64,000 nucleotides of DNA from the NCBI RefSeq assembly GCF_022965805.1, contig NC_133105.1, forward strand, positions 25,829,208-25,893,207. The letters run 5' to 3'. This document shows, piece by piece, positions 47,141 through 58,522 of the stretch (position 1 is its first letter; the number at the start of each line of letters is the position of its first letter). Below the pieces are notes generated by a model. It saw only the letters and a program-made list of their open reading frames with translations, did no database searches and was not told the origin of the DNA. This DNA is from Primulina eburnea (lineage: Eukaryota > Streptophyta > Magnoliopsida > Lamiales > Gesneriaceae). The translations under genes were made by a program, and so were the position numbers.

Positions 47141-48751
47141 AGATTTTGCTAGTCCCGAGCAAAACAAAACAACAAAAACAAACAATCAAACAACAACAAA
47201 CAAGTCATGAAATATTTTAAAGAACTTGGCCTCAATATAAATTCAAAATCCATCATGCATTTACAATTCAAATCAATTCAACCACTTGTTCATCCGGATA
47301 AAATCATGTGATTGGTTTGTTCTCTAACTTCAAATCTCTTCAACCATGTATCAAATCATTCTCAGTTGATGTCAAATTTTTACAAACACATATCACAAGG
47401 TCTTTTTAGGTAAAGATTGGGTTCAAATCAATATTTATTCAAGAAAGGGATACCCAATAAATGTTTGATGCAATGAGGTGTGTGAAAAATTAATCAAAAT
47501 TCTTACTCAATGACAGTGTTTATCGATTGTCCATAGGCTAGATCCTCCCAATCACTCTCCACTAGTATATTGGACAACTATGACTAGGTTAATAGGATTT
47601 TCAATGGTTATAATGTTAGGCCTCGGTTCATAGCTACAAATAAAGTTTAGGAGTTCAAATAAGGGAGTAAATTGAATTTCTTCTCTTTTTGCCAACTCCA
47701 ATAATTCTTTTGATCTCCATTTTTTTTTTCTTTTCTTTATTCATCTCATCTCTTTTCCTCCCCTTTTTCTCCAATCTTTAACAATGTATCATTATTCATT
47801 TTTCTTTTGTAGGAGAAAATCAATTTCTTTCGAATTCTTACTCCCTTGAGAAGGTAGGAATTAATTGTATAAGATATTCAAAAGGTTGGTAATTGCGGGA
47901 TACTTGAAAAATTATTTGAATGGGGGTCTTTCACACATATTTACGTGTGCCATTCAAATTCATATAAGCTCAAAGAGGTGATAAATGATAAATTAATTTA
48001 TTTGGTAGCTTGAAAGGCTCAATCGATCCAAAAATCACCTAAATCATTCCTAAATCATAATTTGTCCGTATTTCGCCTCGAGTGATGTTTGGATAGTTCT
48101 AGACAAAATCTCAATTCACCATCAAAGAGTAAAATTCTAATCATCGTGAAAATTGTGTCTCAATGCATCAACCAAATACATATATATATTCAAAAAAGAA
48201 ATGTGCTTGGCTTCCAAGGAATTTCAAAAACACAACTCTTTTCTCATATAGGCTCAAAAGGGCTTCCAATGAATGTTTATGAATAATATACATGGCCCAA
48301 ATGAATTCAAAGATTGCCTAAATCATTTATATGTTTGCAAAAATTTTATTTCAATGTCAAATAAAAAATCACAAAGTTTTATAGAAATTTTAAGTCTCAA
48401 ACTCACCAAATCTCATGATTATTCTCTAAATTTTCACAGTGGTTAATTAACATGAATTTGATGCATGACATTGCTTTTCTAAAAAAAAAATTTCATCATT
48501 GGCCAATTCATTAAACATTTCATGACTAAAATACTACAAACACACAAAATAAACCAAAAAAATTAAACACACAAAAATACACTAAGTAAATAAACACACA
48601 AAAGCAAATAAACAAATAAACACTCTAAATAAATTAAAACAAAACACACAAAGATAAAATAAAATAACTCCCCCAAACTTAAACATTGCATCGTCCTCGA
48701 TGTAAATAGGCACGATAAATAGGAAAATGCACATACACTGGGCAACGACCG
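47141..48751 (-). other. RE11 3' untranslated region; no gene seen
   Basis: About 1.6 kb, AT-rich, with no credible ORF. It contains the block conserved with RE10 (47530-47645) and, at 48667-48682, a 16-bp copy of the PPT (TAAGTTTGGGGGAGTT on the minus strand) just downstream of the ORF2 stop. Confidence 0.7.
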
Positions 48752-49912
48752 TCAGTGGTCATTGCCATCATCCTCGTCGTCGTCATCATGGTGGGGTGGT
48801 TGGAACTCTGGCGGGTGGTAGACAGGTGGCCACTGTGGAGGAGGTGGAAATGGATGTCCAGAAGTGGAAGCAGAAGGGAACTGTTGAGCCAACACCGAAG
48901 TGAAATCCATCATGTAATCCATGAATGTATCGGTCCTATACCGAAAAGCATCCATCTCTTGGCGTTGTACCCGCATATCCTCTTCCAACTGATTCAACCT
49001 ATTTCTCCTATGCCTTTGCTGCGGCTGTGGCTCTTGAGCTTGGGCTTGGTCACGTCTCTCTGCAGCCCTCTGATTGAATTCCCTTTGAGCTCTACGTGCT
49101 TCAGCTTGATCATTTCTGACTCCCATAAATGCCTGAGCTATCACAATAGGATTTTTCGGCTTCAGAACTTCTTCATTCGGAGCCCAAATCACTCCCGCAT
49201 GTTGGCACAATATGGTGATGAGAGAGGGGTGGAGAAGTCTACTCGGAGAGTTGCCACTTGCATAATCAAAAATTGAATTCTGAAGCAATCGACTTAAGTC
49301 AATTGTTTTTCCTGTTATGATGCAAAAAATGAGGATGGCCCTCTCCTTGATAACGGTCGTTGTGTGTTCGGTAGGTTTGATTCTCGCAGAAATGAAAGAA
49401 TACCAATATTTGGCCATTTCCTTGAGGTCAGACTTTGCGAGGCTCAAGTGCACATTGTCTCTCATTCGCCATTCGGCTCCCTGTATACATATAGTCTGAA
49501 GAATACTGTTATAATCAACATGTTCATTTCTGTACTCTTCATACTCGTCATGCATGATTTGAGGGAAGCCATATATCGTGTTGATTGTATGTGCATCAAA
49601 TGCTACCTCTTTTCCTCTTACAAACACCGTTAACCGATCATATCTAACCTTTAAGTTAGCGTAGAACTCTCTCACCAGTGATATGACAGCATCCTGTAGC
49701 TGTCTTCCAAACTCCTCCCACTGTCGAACCCTAAGCATTTGTTCAATTTGAGTATTAGGGGCACTAAGATCAAATCCCCTCTCTTTAATAATGCTTCTAT
49801 TAAAATTCTTCCCATATTGTTCCTCCGCCCTCTCATCATAAAACCGAGTCGCATCATAATTCACCCTTGATGAGGATGAAGCACCCTTTGATGACTTTCT
49901 TTTTAGTGGCAT
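48752..49912 (-). CDS. RE11 ORF2, Athila downstream protein (putative plant transposon protein)
   Basis: I chose the ATG at 49912 (MPLKRKSSKGASSSS) over 49924 because the RE10 homologue starts the same way (MPPRKKSKDGASSS). The protein is 386 residues and intact. It begins with a basic cluster like a nuclear localisation signal. The central ~200-residue domain (VISLVREFYANLKVRYD, FIEGAEWR-like IQGAEWRM, IIFCIITGKTIDLSRLL) is the domain called putative plant transposon protein. Next comes an Arg/Gln-rich coiled coil, a MDFTSVLAQQFP motif, a Pro-rich stretch and an Asp-rich tail. No signal peptide or membrane span is seen, so it is not a recognisable envelope. An internal word array lies about 520 bp upstream. 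Confidence 0.85.
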   Translation of the reverse strand: MPLKRKSSKGASSSSRVNYDATRFYDERAEEQYGKNFNRSIIKERGFDLSAPNTQIEQMLRVRQWEEFGRQLQDAVISLVREFYANLKVRYDRLTVFVRGKEVAFDAHTINTIYGFPQIMHDEYEEYRNEHVDYNSILQTICIQGAEWRMRDNVHLSLAKSDLKEMAKYWYSFISARIKPTEHTTTVIKERAILIFCIITGKTIDLSRLLQNSIFDYASGNSPSRLLHPSLITILCQHAGVIWAPNEEVLKPKNPIVIAQAFMGVRNDQAEARRAQREFNQRAAERRDQAQAQEPQPQQRHRRNRLNQLEEDMRVQRQEMDAFRYRTDTFMDYMMDFTSVLAQQFPSASTSGHPFPPPPQWPPVYHPPEFQPPHHDDDDEDDGNDH

Positions 49913-50441
49913 TTTGTCGAACACCTTCTCAACACAACTTTAATTCAATTCACTTCTCAAAATACAAGATTATTGCAATCCCCCAAACTTTTACTCACAA
50001 TATTCACACTTCAACAATGTACACAATACTCAATCAACAATATTCCCAACATCAACAATATGCTTCACAAAATGAATAATTTCCTTCCTTAACAACAAAT
50101 TTCGAAATTAGCAACAAATTTGCTAGAATTTGCTCACCTTGGGTGTGTTGAATTGTTTCTTGAAGAACAAAAACAAAGTTTTGTTCAAATTCTTGAAGAA
50201 ATTTTGAATCCCCTTTTTCAACCCTAGGTTGGTTCTTGAATTTGATGGAAAGAAATGAGGTATTTGATGGAATGAGTGAAGATTTCTAGGTTGTAGTGAT
50301 GAATTTGTTGAAAGAAGAACAAAATTTTAGTGTGTGATTTGTGTTTGGAGTAGGGATTTCGAAAATGGAGATGGGTTTTCTTGAGAATGAAGTTTTCGAT
50401 TGTGTTTGAGGGATGCCCGATTTTTTCTTAAAAAGCAAGAC

Positions 50442-50708
50442 CGCGGGTGCGGTATTGTAAGCACCGCGGGTGCGTTGCTTGTTCGAATTTACAGCGCGGG
50501 TGCGGTCTTAGAGTAGCGCGGGTGCGCTCTTGTATCGGCAGTTTAGCGCAGGGGCGGTAGCATATGCAGCGCGGGTGCGCTGTGTGTTCGGCAGCTACGC
50601 GCATTTCTCCATAATGCACGACCGCGGGTGCGGTAGTGTAAGCACCGCAGGTGCGGTAGTGCTTCGGTACTCCAAGCGCGGGGGCGGTAGCTTTGTGCTG
50701 CGGGTGCA
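50442..50708 (-). promoter_or_regulatory. Internal CGC-N4-GCG array upstream of RE11 ORF2
   Basis: Five pairs lie at 50442/50465, 50495/50517, 50547/50570, 50623/50646 and 50677/50699, 22 or 23 bp apart, with units mostly 52-54 bp. Word (CCGCGGGTGCGG), spacing and spacer motifs (TGTAAGCA, TTCGGCAG) match this element's own LTR array. It lies between the pol stop (50992) and ORF2. A TATA-like TTTTTAAG follows at about 50427. Promoter function is inferred. Confidence 0.75.
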
Positions 50709-50991
50709 CTCCTGCTTCGAATTTTATTGAATTTTTAATGCACCTCAAGACTGTAATGGCACTCCTGTTTCGTCAAAATATTTTCTTCTCAAATTTTTAG
50801 TCCTGAAAAGAAAACAATTGAGATTCATTAAATTTGGGAAGATAAAATCGCACAAATAATTAAAATGCAAAACCATAAATAACATGATACAACAATAAAA
50901 TCAACGCCAAAATAACAAAGCAAACAAGAAAAATTTGGGTTGCCTCCCAATAAGCGCTTGGTTTAACGTCATCAGCCTGACTTTCATCAGT

Positions 50992-53900
50992 CTACTTTGG
51001 TTCTTGCAGTGGGATGTTGTCCATGTGTCGCACCTCATTGCCAAAGTAATGCTTGACCCTCTGACCATTAACTTTGAATGTCTCGTCATTTTTGCATTTT
51101 AGTTCAATTGCACCATGTGGGTACACTTTTTCTACTGTGAATGGGCCAGACCATCTGGAATTTAACTTACCAGGAAACAACCTCAGTCGAGAATTGAATA
51201 ATAACACCTGTTGTCCTGCTTCAAAGTTTCGTCGAAGAATCTGCTTGTCGTGCCATCTCTTGGTATTTTCTTTGTATATCTTGGCATTCTCATATGCATC
51301 ATTCCTGAATTCTTCCATCTCATTCAACTGCAACAGTCGTTGCTCGCCCGATGCTACCATATCAAAATTGAGCTTTTTGATAGCCCAAAATGCCTTGTGC
51401 TCCAGTTCCAAAGGTAAATGACAAGCTTTCCCAAAAACCAACCTATAAGGTGACATCCCAATAGGTGTCTTGTATGCAGTCCTGTATGCCCATAAAGCGT
51501 CATCTAGCTTGATTGCCCAATCCTTCCGGTTTGTTTTCACCGTCTTTTCTAATATTTGCTTTATCTCCCGATTGGATATCTCTGCTTGCCCATTAGCTTG
51601 CGGGTGGTATGCCAGTGTCACCCTGTGCTTCACATCATACTTAGCCAATAGTGAGTTAAAAATTTTATTACAGAAATGTGTACCTTCATCACTGATAATG
51701 GCTCTAGGCGTTCCAAATCTCGTGAAGATGTTCCTGTGGACAAACTTAACAACAACTCGAGCATCATTAGTTTTGGTGGCAATTGCTTCCACCCATTTTG
51801 ACACATAATCGACAGCAAGTAAAATGTATGATTGACCAAACGAAGATGGGAAAGGACCCATAAAATCAATACCCCAGACATCGAAGAGTTCCACCTCCAA
51901 AATATTTGTTAGTGGTAATTCATGTCGTCTAGAAATATTGCCAACTCTTTGGCATTTATCACATGACTTGACTAAAGTATAACTGTCTTTAAATAAATTA
52001 GGCCAATAGAAACCTGACTGTAATACTTTAGCTGCTGTTCTAGATGCTCCAAAGTGTCCACCGTAAAGTGAGGAATGACATTGCTCTAGAATTATACCCG
52101 CTTCTTCCTCAGCTACACATCGTCTGATTATCTGATCAGCGCATCTCTTAAACAAGAATGGATCGTCCCATAGGTAAAACTTAGCATCATGAAGAAATTT
52201 CTTCTTTTGATGATACGTTTCCGAAGGCAATTCTCCTGCAGCAAGGAAATTAGCTATATCTGCAAACCACGGATATGTAACACTTACCTTGAAAAGTTGC
52301 TCATCTGGGAATGATTCGTTGATAGCTCCACCTTCAGTTCGTTCTTCCAGCTAGTCGTGACAGGTGATCAGCCACCTGGTTCTCACAACCTTTCTTATCT
52401 TTGACTTCAAAGTCAAATTCTTGAAGTAGGAGTATCCATCGTATCAATCTGGGCTTTGCATCCTTTTTGGCAAACAAGTAACGAAGAGCTGCATGGTCAG
52501 TGAAAACTGTTACCTTTGTGCCAATGAGATATGTTCTGAATTTGTCGAATGCAAACACCACTGCTAGCATTTCTTTCTCAGTAGTGGTGTAATTCTGTTG
52601 GGCTGCATTGAGTGTACGACTTGCATAGTAGATGGCTTTAAACATCTTGTCTCGCCTTTGTCCCAATGCTGCTCCTACAGCATAGTCGCTAGCATCGCAC
52701 ATGAGCTCAAAGGGCTCCTTCCAATCAGGTACTATCATAATGGGTGCTGAAATCAGTGCTGCCTTGATCTTGTTAAATGCCTGCAAGCAATCATCATCAA
52801 AAATAAATGTCTAATCTTTCTCTAACAAATTACATAAAGGTCTTGTAATTTTAGAAAAATCTTTAATATAACGACGATAAAACCCGGCATGTCCCAAAAA
52901 GCTTCTGATTCCTTTAACATTTTTCGGTGGTGGAAGATTTTCAATTGCCACAACTTTGGCTCTGTCAACTTCTATTCCTTTAGACGAAATTTTGTGGCCA
53001 AGCACAATGCCTTCTGGAACCATGAAGTGACATTTTTCCCAATTCAGAACCAGATTCTTAGCCTGACATCTCTGCAAAACAAGCATTAAATTTTGCAAAC
53101 AATGATCAAAAGATGTACCAAATACAGAAATGTCATCCATAAAAACCTCCATTATTTCCTCAACCATGTCAGAAAATATGGCCATCATACACCTCTGAAA
53201 AGTAGCAGGTGCATTGCATAGTCCAAATGGCATTCTCCTGAAAGCAAATGTACCGTAAGGGCAAGTGAAGGTAGTCTTCTCCTGATCCTCCGGTGCAATG
53301 ACAATCTGATTGTAACCTGAATAACCATCTAGAAAGCAATAATAATGATAACCACCAACTCTATCAAGCATCTGGTCAATAAATGGAAGTGGGAAATGAT
53401 CTTTCCTAGTCGCATCATTCAGTTTCCTATAGTCTATGCATACTCGCCAACCAGTCACTGGACGAGTTGAAATCAATTCATTGTTCTCATTCCTCACTAC
53501 AGTTATTCCTCCCTTCTTAGGCACTACTTGTACTGTTGAAACCCACGAGCTGTCAGATATAGCATAAATAACACCAACATTTAACAATTTTAATACCTCA
53601 GCCCTCACTACCTCTTTCATTGCGGGATTAAGCCTTCTCTGATGATCAACATAAGGTGAATATGACTCCTGCATCAAAATTTTATGCATACAAACAGTAG
53701 GGCTAATTCCCCTTATATCAGCAATTGTCCATCCCAAAGCAGATTTAAATTCCCTCAACACTCTCAACAATTTCTCTTTTTCAGTAGAAGTAAGAAAAGA
53801 AGAGATGATTACCGGATATGTTGAATTTTCATCTAAAAATGCATAACAAAGGTGACTTGGAAGTTCCTTCAATTCAGGGGATACTTTTGGCACCTCTATA

Positions 53901-56242
53901 GTTGCATCTTCAAGTAATTCTACATTATGCACATCAATATTTTCTTTAGGCAATGTATCGAGAGCAAGTAACTCCTCTTGCACGTCCCAATCATCTTCAT
54001 CTAGTGTAGACACCGATTCCAACAAGCATCTCTCCAAGGAATCTTTCGTCAACCTACCTGCACCAACATGAGATACACATGAATCAATTACATCAATACT
54101 ATTACAAGTACTTACCTCATTTGGTTCCTTGATTGTGTTGTAGATGTTGAACATGACTTCTTCTCCACCTACTCTCAATGTAAGCTCACCCTTGTGCACA
54201 TCGATCAAAGCTTTTCCAGTGGCCAAAAATGGCCTTCCAAAGATAAGTGGGGTGTCCTGTTCTTCTTCCATATCTAGAATGACAAAATCAGCAGGAAATA
54301 TAAATTTGTCTACCTTTACCAGAACATCCTCCACTATACCCCGTGGATATGTAAGTGATCTATCCGCCAGCTGCAAGGTAATAGTGCTAGGCTTCACCTC
54401 GCCAAGCTCTAAAGTCCTGTAAATAGAAAAAGGCATTAAATTAATACTGGCACCTAAATTACACAAAGCTTTATTTATTCTAGAACCACCAATAACACAA
54501 GGGATAGTAAAACTCCCTGGATCTTTGAGTTTCTGTGGTAGTTTCCTTTGAAGTATGGCGCTACACTCTTCTGTCAATTTCACTGTTTCAAACTCATGCA
54601 ACTTTCTCTTCTTTGACATCACATCTTTTATGAACTTTGCATAGTTTGACATTTGCTCTAAAGCATCAGCAAATGGGATGTTGATATGAATCTTCTTGAA
54701 GATCTCCAAAAATTTGGCAAATTGCTCATCCAATTTCTTCTTTTTAAACCTCTGCGGATATGGAAGTATTGGCTGAAATACCGGAGGTTGTTCAACTTCA
54801 GCTTCAGCTTTGGAACCCTCAGTTTCGACTTCTTCAACAGTTACCTCCTTTTCATCCTTATCATTGGAATTTTTACCATCAAGTTCTTTTCCACTCCTCA
54901 AAGTTATTGCCTTGCACTGCTCTTTTGGGTTCACCTCTGTGTTACTGGGAAATTGCCCCTTGTTCTGATCTTTTAGAGCGTTGGCCAACTGTCCGATTTG
55001 CGTTTCCAAAGATTTCATTGTGGCACCCATGTTTCCCATGTGAGTCTCCATATTGTCAAGACGAGATTCAGTTCTCGCCATCCTTTTTCGAGACTCAGCA
55101 ACAAATGTACCTACCAAATCTTCAAATGAATGCTTTCCCTCCTCCTTTGATGTATTGAACCCCGGTGGAGGATTCAACACATTCTTATTATTAGCATATG
55201 AAAAATTTTCATGATTTCTCAAACCAGGATGATACGTGTTAGAGGGAGGGTTACCTCGATATCCTCCGTATCCACCAAAATTCCTATTGTTGATATAATG
55301 AGCCTCATCAGGAATATGTGGTTCTTCGGTGACAACAGATGCATTTTCAACCTCTGATGAACTAGCCTTGTTCATTGCTGCAATTTGAGTTGTTAAAGCT
55401 GAAACTTGAGCTGTGAGTGATGTAATAGGATCTATGGCATAAATTCCAGCTTGCTTCTTCACTCCTGATCTTTCAGTCGGCCACTGATAACTGTTAATGG
55501 TCTTCTGTTCAAGCAAATCATATGCTTGATCGGGTGATTTGGCAAATATCGTGCCACCAGCTGCTGCATCAACAGTGCCTCTTGTCTGTCCATTCAAACC
55601 TTTGTAAAATAATTCAATCTGTACCCAATCTTCAAAACCATGGTTTGGACATCTCCTCAACAATTCCTTATATCTTTCCCATGCTTCATATAGTTGCTCA
55701 AAATCAGTCTGCCTAAAAGTACTTATCTCGATTTTTAACTGTGCAGACTTTGCAGGTGGAAAATATTTTGCAAGAAACTTGGTTGCTAAATCCTGCCATG
55801 TAGTGATACTCCCCAAAGGAAGCGATTGGAGCCATCCTCTTGCTTGGTCCCTAAGAGAAAAAGGAAACAAACGCAATCGAATTATATCATCAGAAACACC
55901 ATTTATTTTTACCGTGTCAGTAATTTCAAGGAATGTTCTGAGATGTAAATGAGGATCTGCAGTAGCTGCTCCTCCAAACTGATTCTGTTGAACCATGTTT
56001 ATCAATGCAGGTTTGAGCTCAAAGTTGCTTGCATTAATCGTTCCTCGTGCTATACCAGAATAATGAGCATTCAATACCGGCCTAAAATGATCTCGGATGG
56101 GTATTGCAGGGGGTGGATTTTCATTGTCTCTGTTTTCAGCCATTGCTCGAATCTCTTCTCTTCTTGCCTTTCTTAATCTTCTTGCGGTTCTTTCGATTTC
56201 AGGATCAAAGATAAGCAAGTCAAGATTTTGCGATCTTCGCAT
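50992..56242 (-). pseudogene. RE11 gag-pol polyprotein, broken
   Basis: The ATG at 56242 (MRRSQNLDLLIF) opens a 1143-residue frame. It holds the Athila gag (FELKPALINMVQQNQFGG, FSLRDQARGWLQSLP), a protease whose motif reads CNLGASINLMP with Asn for the catalytic Asp, and RT ([45 protein letters not shown], catalytic FMDD). A TAG at 52811-52813 ends it, with the same frame continuing through RNase H to 52334. A frameshift near 52340 leads to the integrase frame (52230-50992) with [30 protein letters not shown] and [12 protein letters not shown] single gag-pol ORF is expected in Athila; at least two lesions disable this one. Confidence 0.9.
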
Positions 56243-56359
56243 GCACTGTCAAACAAAAACAATAAACAAATCAGTGTTTGATGTAGTATAATAAAAACAG
56301 CTCTAAATTAAAATCTAGACTAATTGGTAACAATACTAATATAAATTCAAATTTTACAC

Positions 56360-56377
56360 TCCCCGACAACGGCGCCA
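56360..56377 (-). other. Primer-binding site of RE11
   Basis: On the minus strand this reads TGGCGCCGTTGTCGGGGA, the Athila-type site complementary to a tRNA-Asp 3' end, with a T where TGGCGCCGTTGCC is usual. Six bases separate it from the LTR. Confidence 0.8.
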
Positions 56378-56383
56378 AAAACT

Positions 56384-57828
56384 TGTTGCATGTTTTCTTT
56401 AATGCTCGCAAGCGCACGGCGTCAAGTTATAGTAAAATGTAATTTAAGTACAAGTATCGATCCCACGAGGAATGTAATTTCTAAATTTATACTAATGCTT
56501 GTAATTAGAATAGTCTCGATTTTATTTAGAATAATCAAATAACAGATTTGTTCATACCAATAACTGAATTGAAAATAAATTTAATTTTAATACCAAACAA
56601 AGTTTAACAATGGAATAAAAGATCTAGAGGTCCGACTTCACTCAACTATCCACCATGTGCTATTGTGTGTAGCTATGTTATAATTGCCCTTCTTATTCAT
56701 TAACCAAGAATTCTATAATTATCTACTCCCTCTCTCGAGTGCTAAGTAGATAGTAATTATCTAACAAAAGATTGCAACGTCTCCGTCAACAATCGATAAT
56801 TAAATAACACAACAACTAGCACTAAATTCTTTTTATTGCTTCAATAGCAAAATATGTCCTCTCGAACTATATAAATACCATCGATGTATTTTTTCCCTTT
56901 CTTGATTATAAATTTCCTTTTTCAAGTGATAATTTATAACATACAAATCATTCAAGATATGGCCAATAAAATGAAAGCATTAAGATTGGAAAAACACAAA
57001 TGAACAACAAAGACAACTTATATAGCATAAATCATGAATCTCAACACATGGTTTCTAGTTTTGTTCCATCATCCCTCTAGAATTAAGATTTAGTTCATAA
57101 TAATAAAAATAAAACAACAACACATAAATATTAAACAAGACATATCAAAAATAAAAGTAAAAATAAAGAAAGAAAGAACTTAGAACAAGAGTTTTGGAGT
57201 GTATGAAGATTTTGTCCCAAGATGCACAAGAACTTGTTGAAGATGGTGATTTTGATCTTCAATCTTGTTCTTTGTAGCCTCCACCCTTTTCCTAGCTTCT
57301 CTCCATACCCTAGATGATAATAAAGAGACCCTTTTATACTCTAGACAAGATGCATCACGTAGCACACCATTTTCCCCTTCTTTTGTTCAAAGTCAACAAA
57401 GTTTCTTAATTTCCGGAATGGTGTTTGTGCATGACCGCGGGTGCAGCTGTATAAAGACCGCGGGTGCGGTGTCCTTTCGCATAAAAATCTCTTGCTGCAG
57501 AGTTGACAGCGCGGGTGCGGCGCTTGCATGACCGCGGGTGCGGTCATGCCTCGGCAGTTGGCGCGGGGGCGCTCGTGTAAGCAGCGCGGGGGCGCTGTCT
57601 TCTCGGCAGGTAGTGCGGCCGCGGCGCTTGGTGTGGCGCGGGTGCGGTAGTGCTTCGTGTATCTTTGTCCCTTGCACCTTCTAATTCATCATTTTATCAT
57701 TCCAAACTCTCGTTTCTAAGCTTCCAAACTACAATAACAAAAACAACATATCAAATAAAACCTGCTCAAGAATCACAAAATTCCAAGTTAAAAACAAGTA
57801 ATAAAAGTACAATAAATTGCACTTATCA
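56384..57828 (-). repeat. 5' LTR of RE11
   Basis: 1445 bp from TGTTGCATGTTTTC to GCACTTATCA. The U3 word array is at 57436-57646 and the TATA box at 57330-57338, as in the 3' LTR. Confidence 0.95.
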
Positions 57829-58522
57829 ATTTGGTAGGCTCGAAGGCTCAAAACGGCTCCAAAGATCGCCTAAATCATTCCTATGTCACATGTTATCCGT
57901 ATTTCGCCTCGAAAAGTGTTCAAACAAGTTCTAGACTTCCGTCAATCCATTAGTCAACTCATACACACCAATCACATGCAATTTTCAATAAAAATGATAT
58001 ATGAACTAGGTGCACGAAGAAAATTTAAGCATCTCAATTAACTTGAAGCTCAAAGGGCTACAATTGACAATAAGCAAAGAACACAGGCCCAAGGATATTG
58101 CGAACAATTGCCTAGCTCATTCCTATGATTGCAAAAGTGTCAATCAATGTCATGCAAGAATTACCAATAATCAGATCTCCCTCATCTGTTTAGCATCACA
58201 GGCATGCAACTTGTCTCTAAGCAACGATAATATCAACAAACACGACAGTGCAAAATAATTGTGACTCCTAAGTTATCATGAACACATATAAATTTCAGGA
58301 TCGCAATTCAGTTTTCATCATCGGTCACACATTTTACTTATCTATGACTCTACCTAACAAATATAGAATGCAATAAATAAAAAAAATCAAACTAACTACT
58401 GTGCAAAATAAAAATTCAGAAAAGTTCCAACAAGCAATTTGTTACCCCCCAAACTTAAAGTATGCATTGTCCGCAATGTATGGAAATAAAGAACATGACA
58501 ACACATACCTCGCACCCGAGTG
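57829..58522 (-). other. RE10 3' untranslated region, right part; no gene seen
   Basis: No credible ORF. A PPT-like tract (minus: TTAAGTTTGGGGGG) is at 58445-58458, just beyond the ORF2 stop, as in RE11. Confidence 0.65.

Larger units (their letters stand above)
45677..57828 (-). mobile_element. RE11: full-length Athila-like Ty3/gypsy element
   Basis: This 12,152-bp element has LTRs of 1448 and 1445 bp, a tRNA-Asp-type primer site, gag-pol, an internal GC-word array, ORF2, a long 3' untranslated region and a PPT. The perfect target duplication atttg flanks it. The LTRs differ by ten substitutions and one 3-bp indel by my count (about 0.7%). The gag type, primer site and ORF2 after pol place it in the Athila lineage. 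Stops and a frameshift break pol. It is nested in RE10. Confidence 0.94.
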
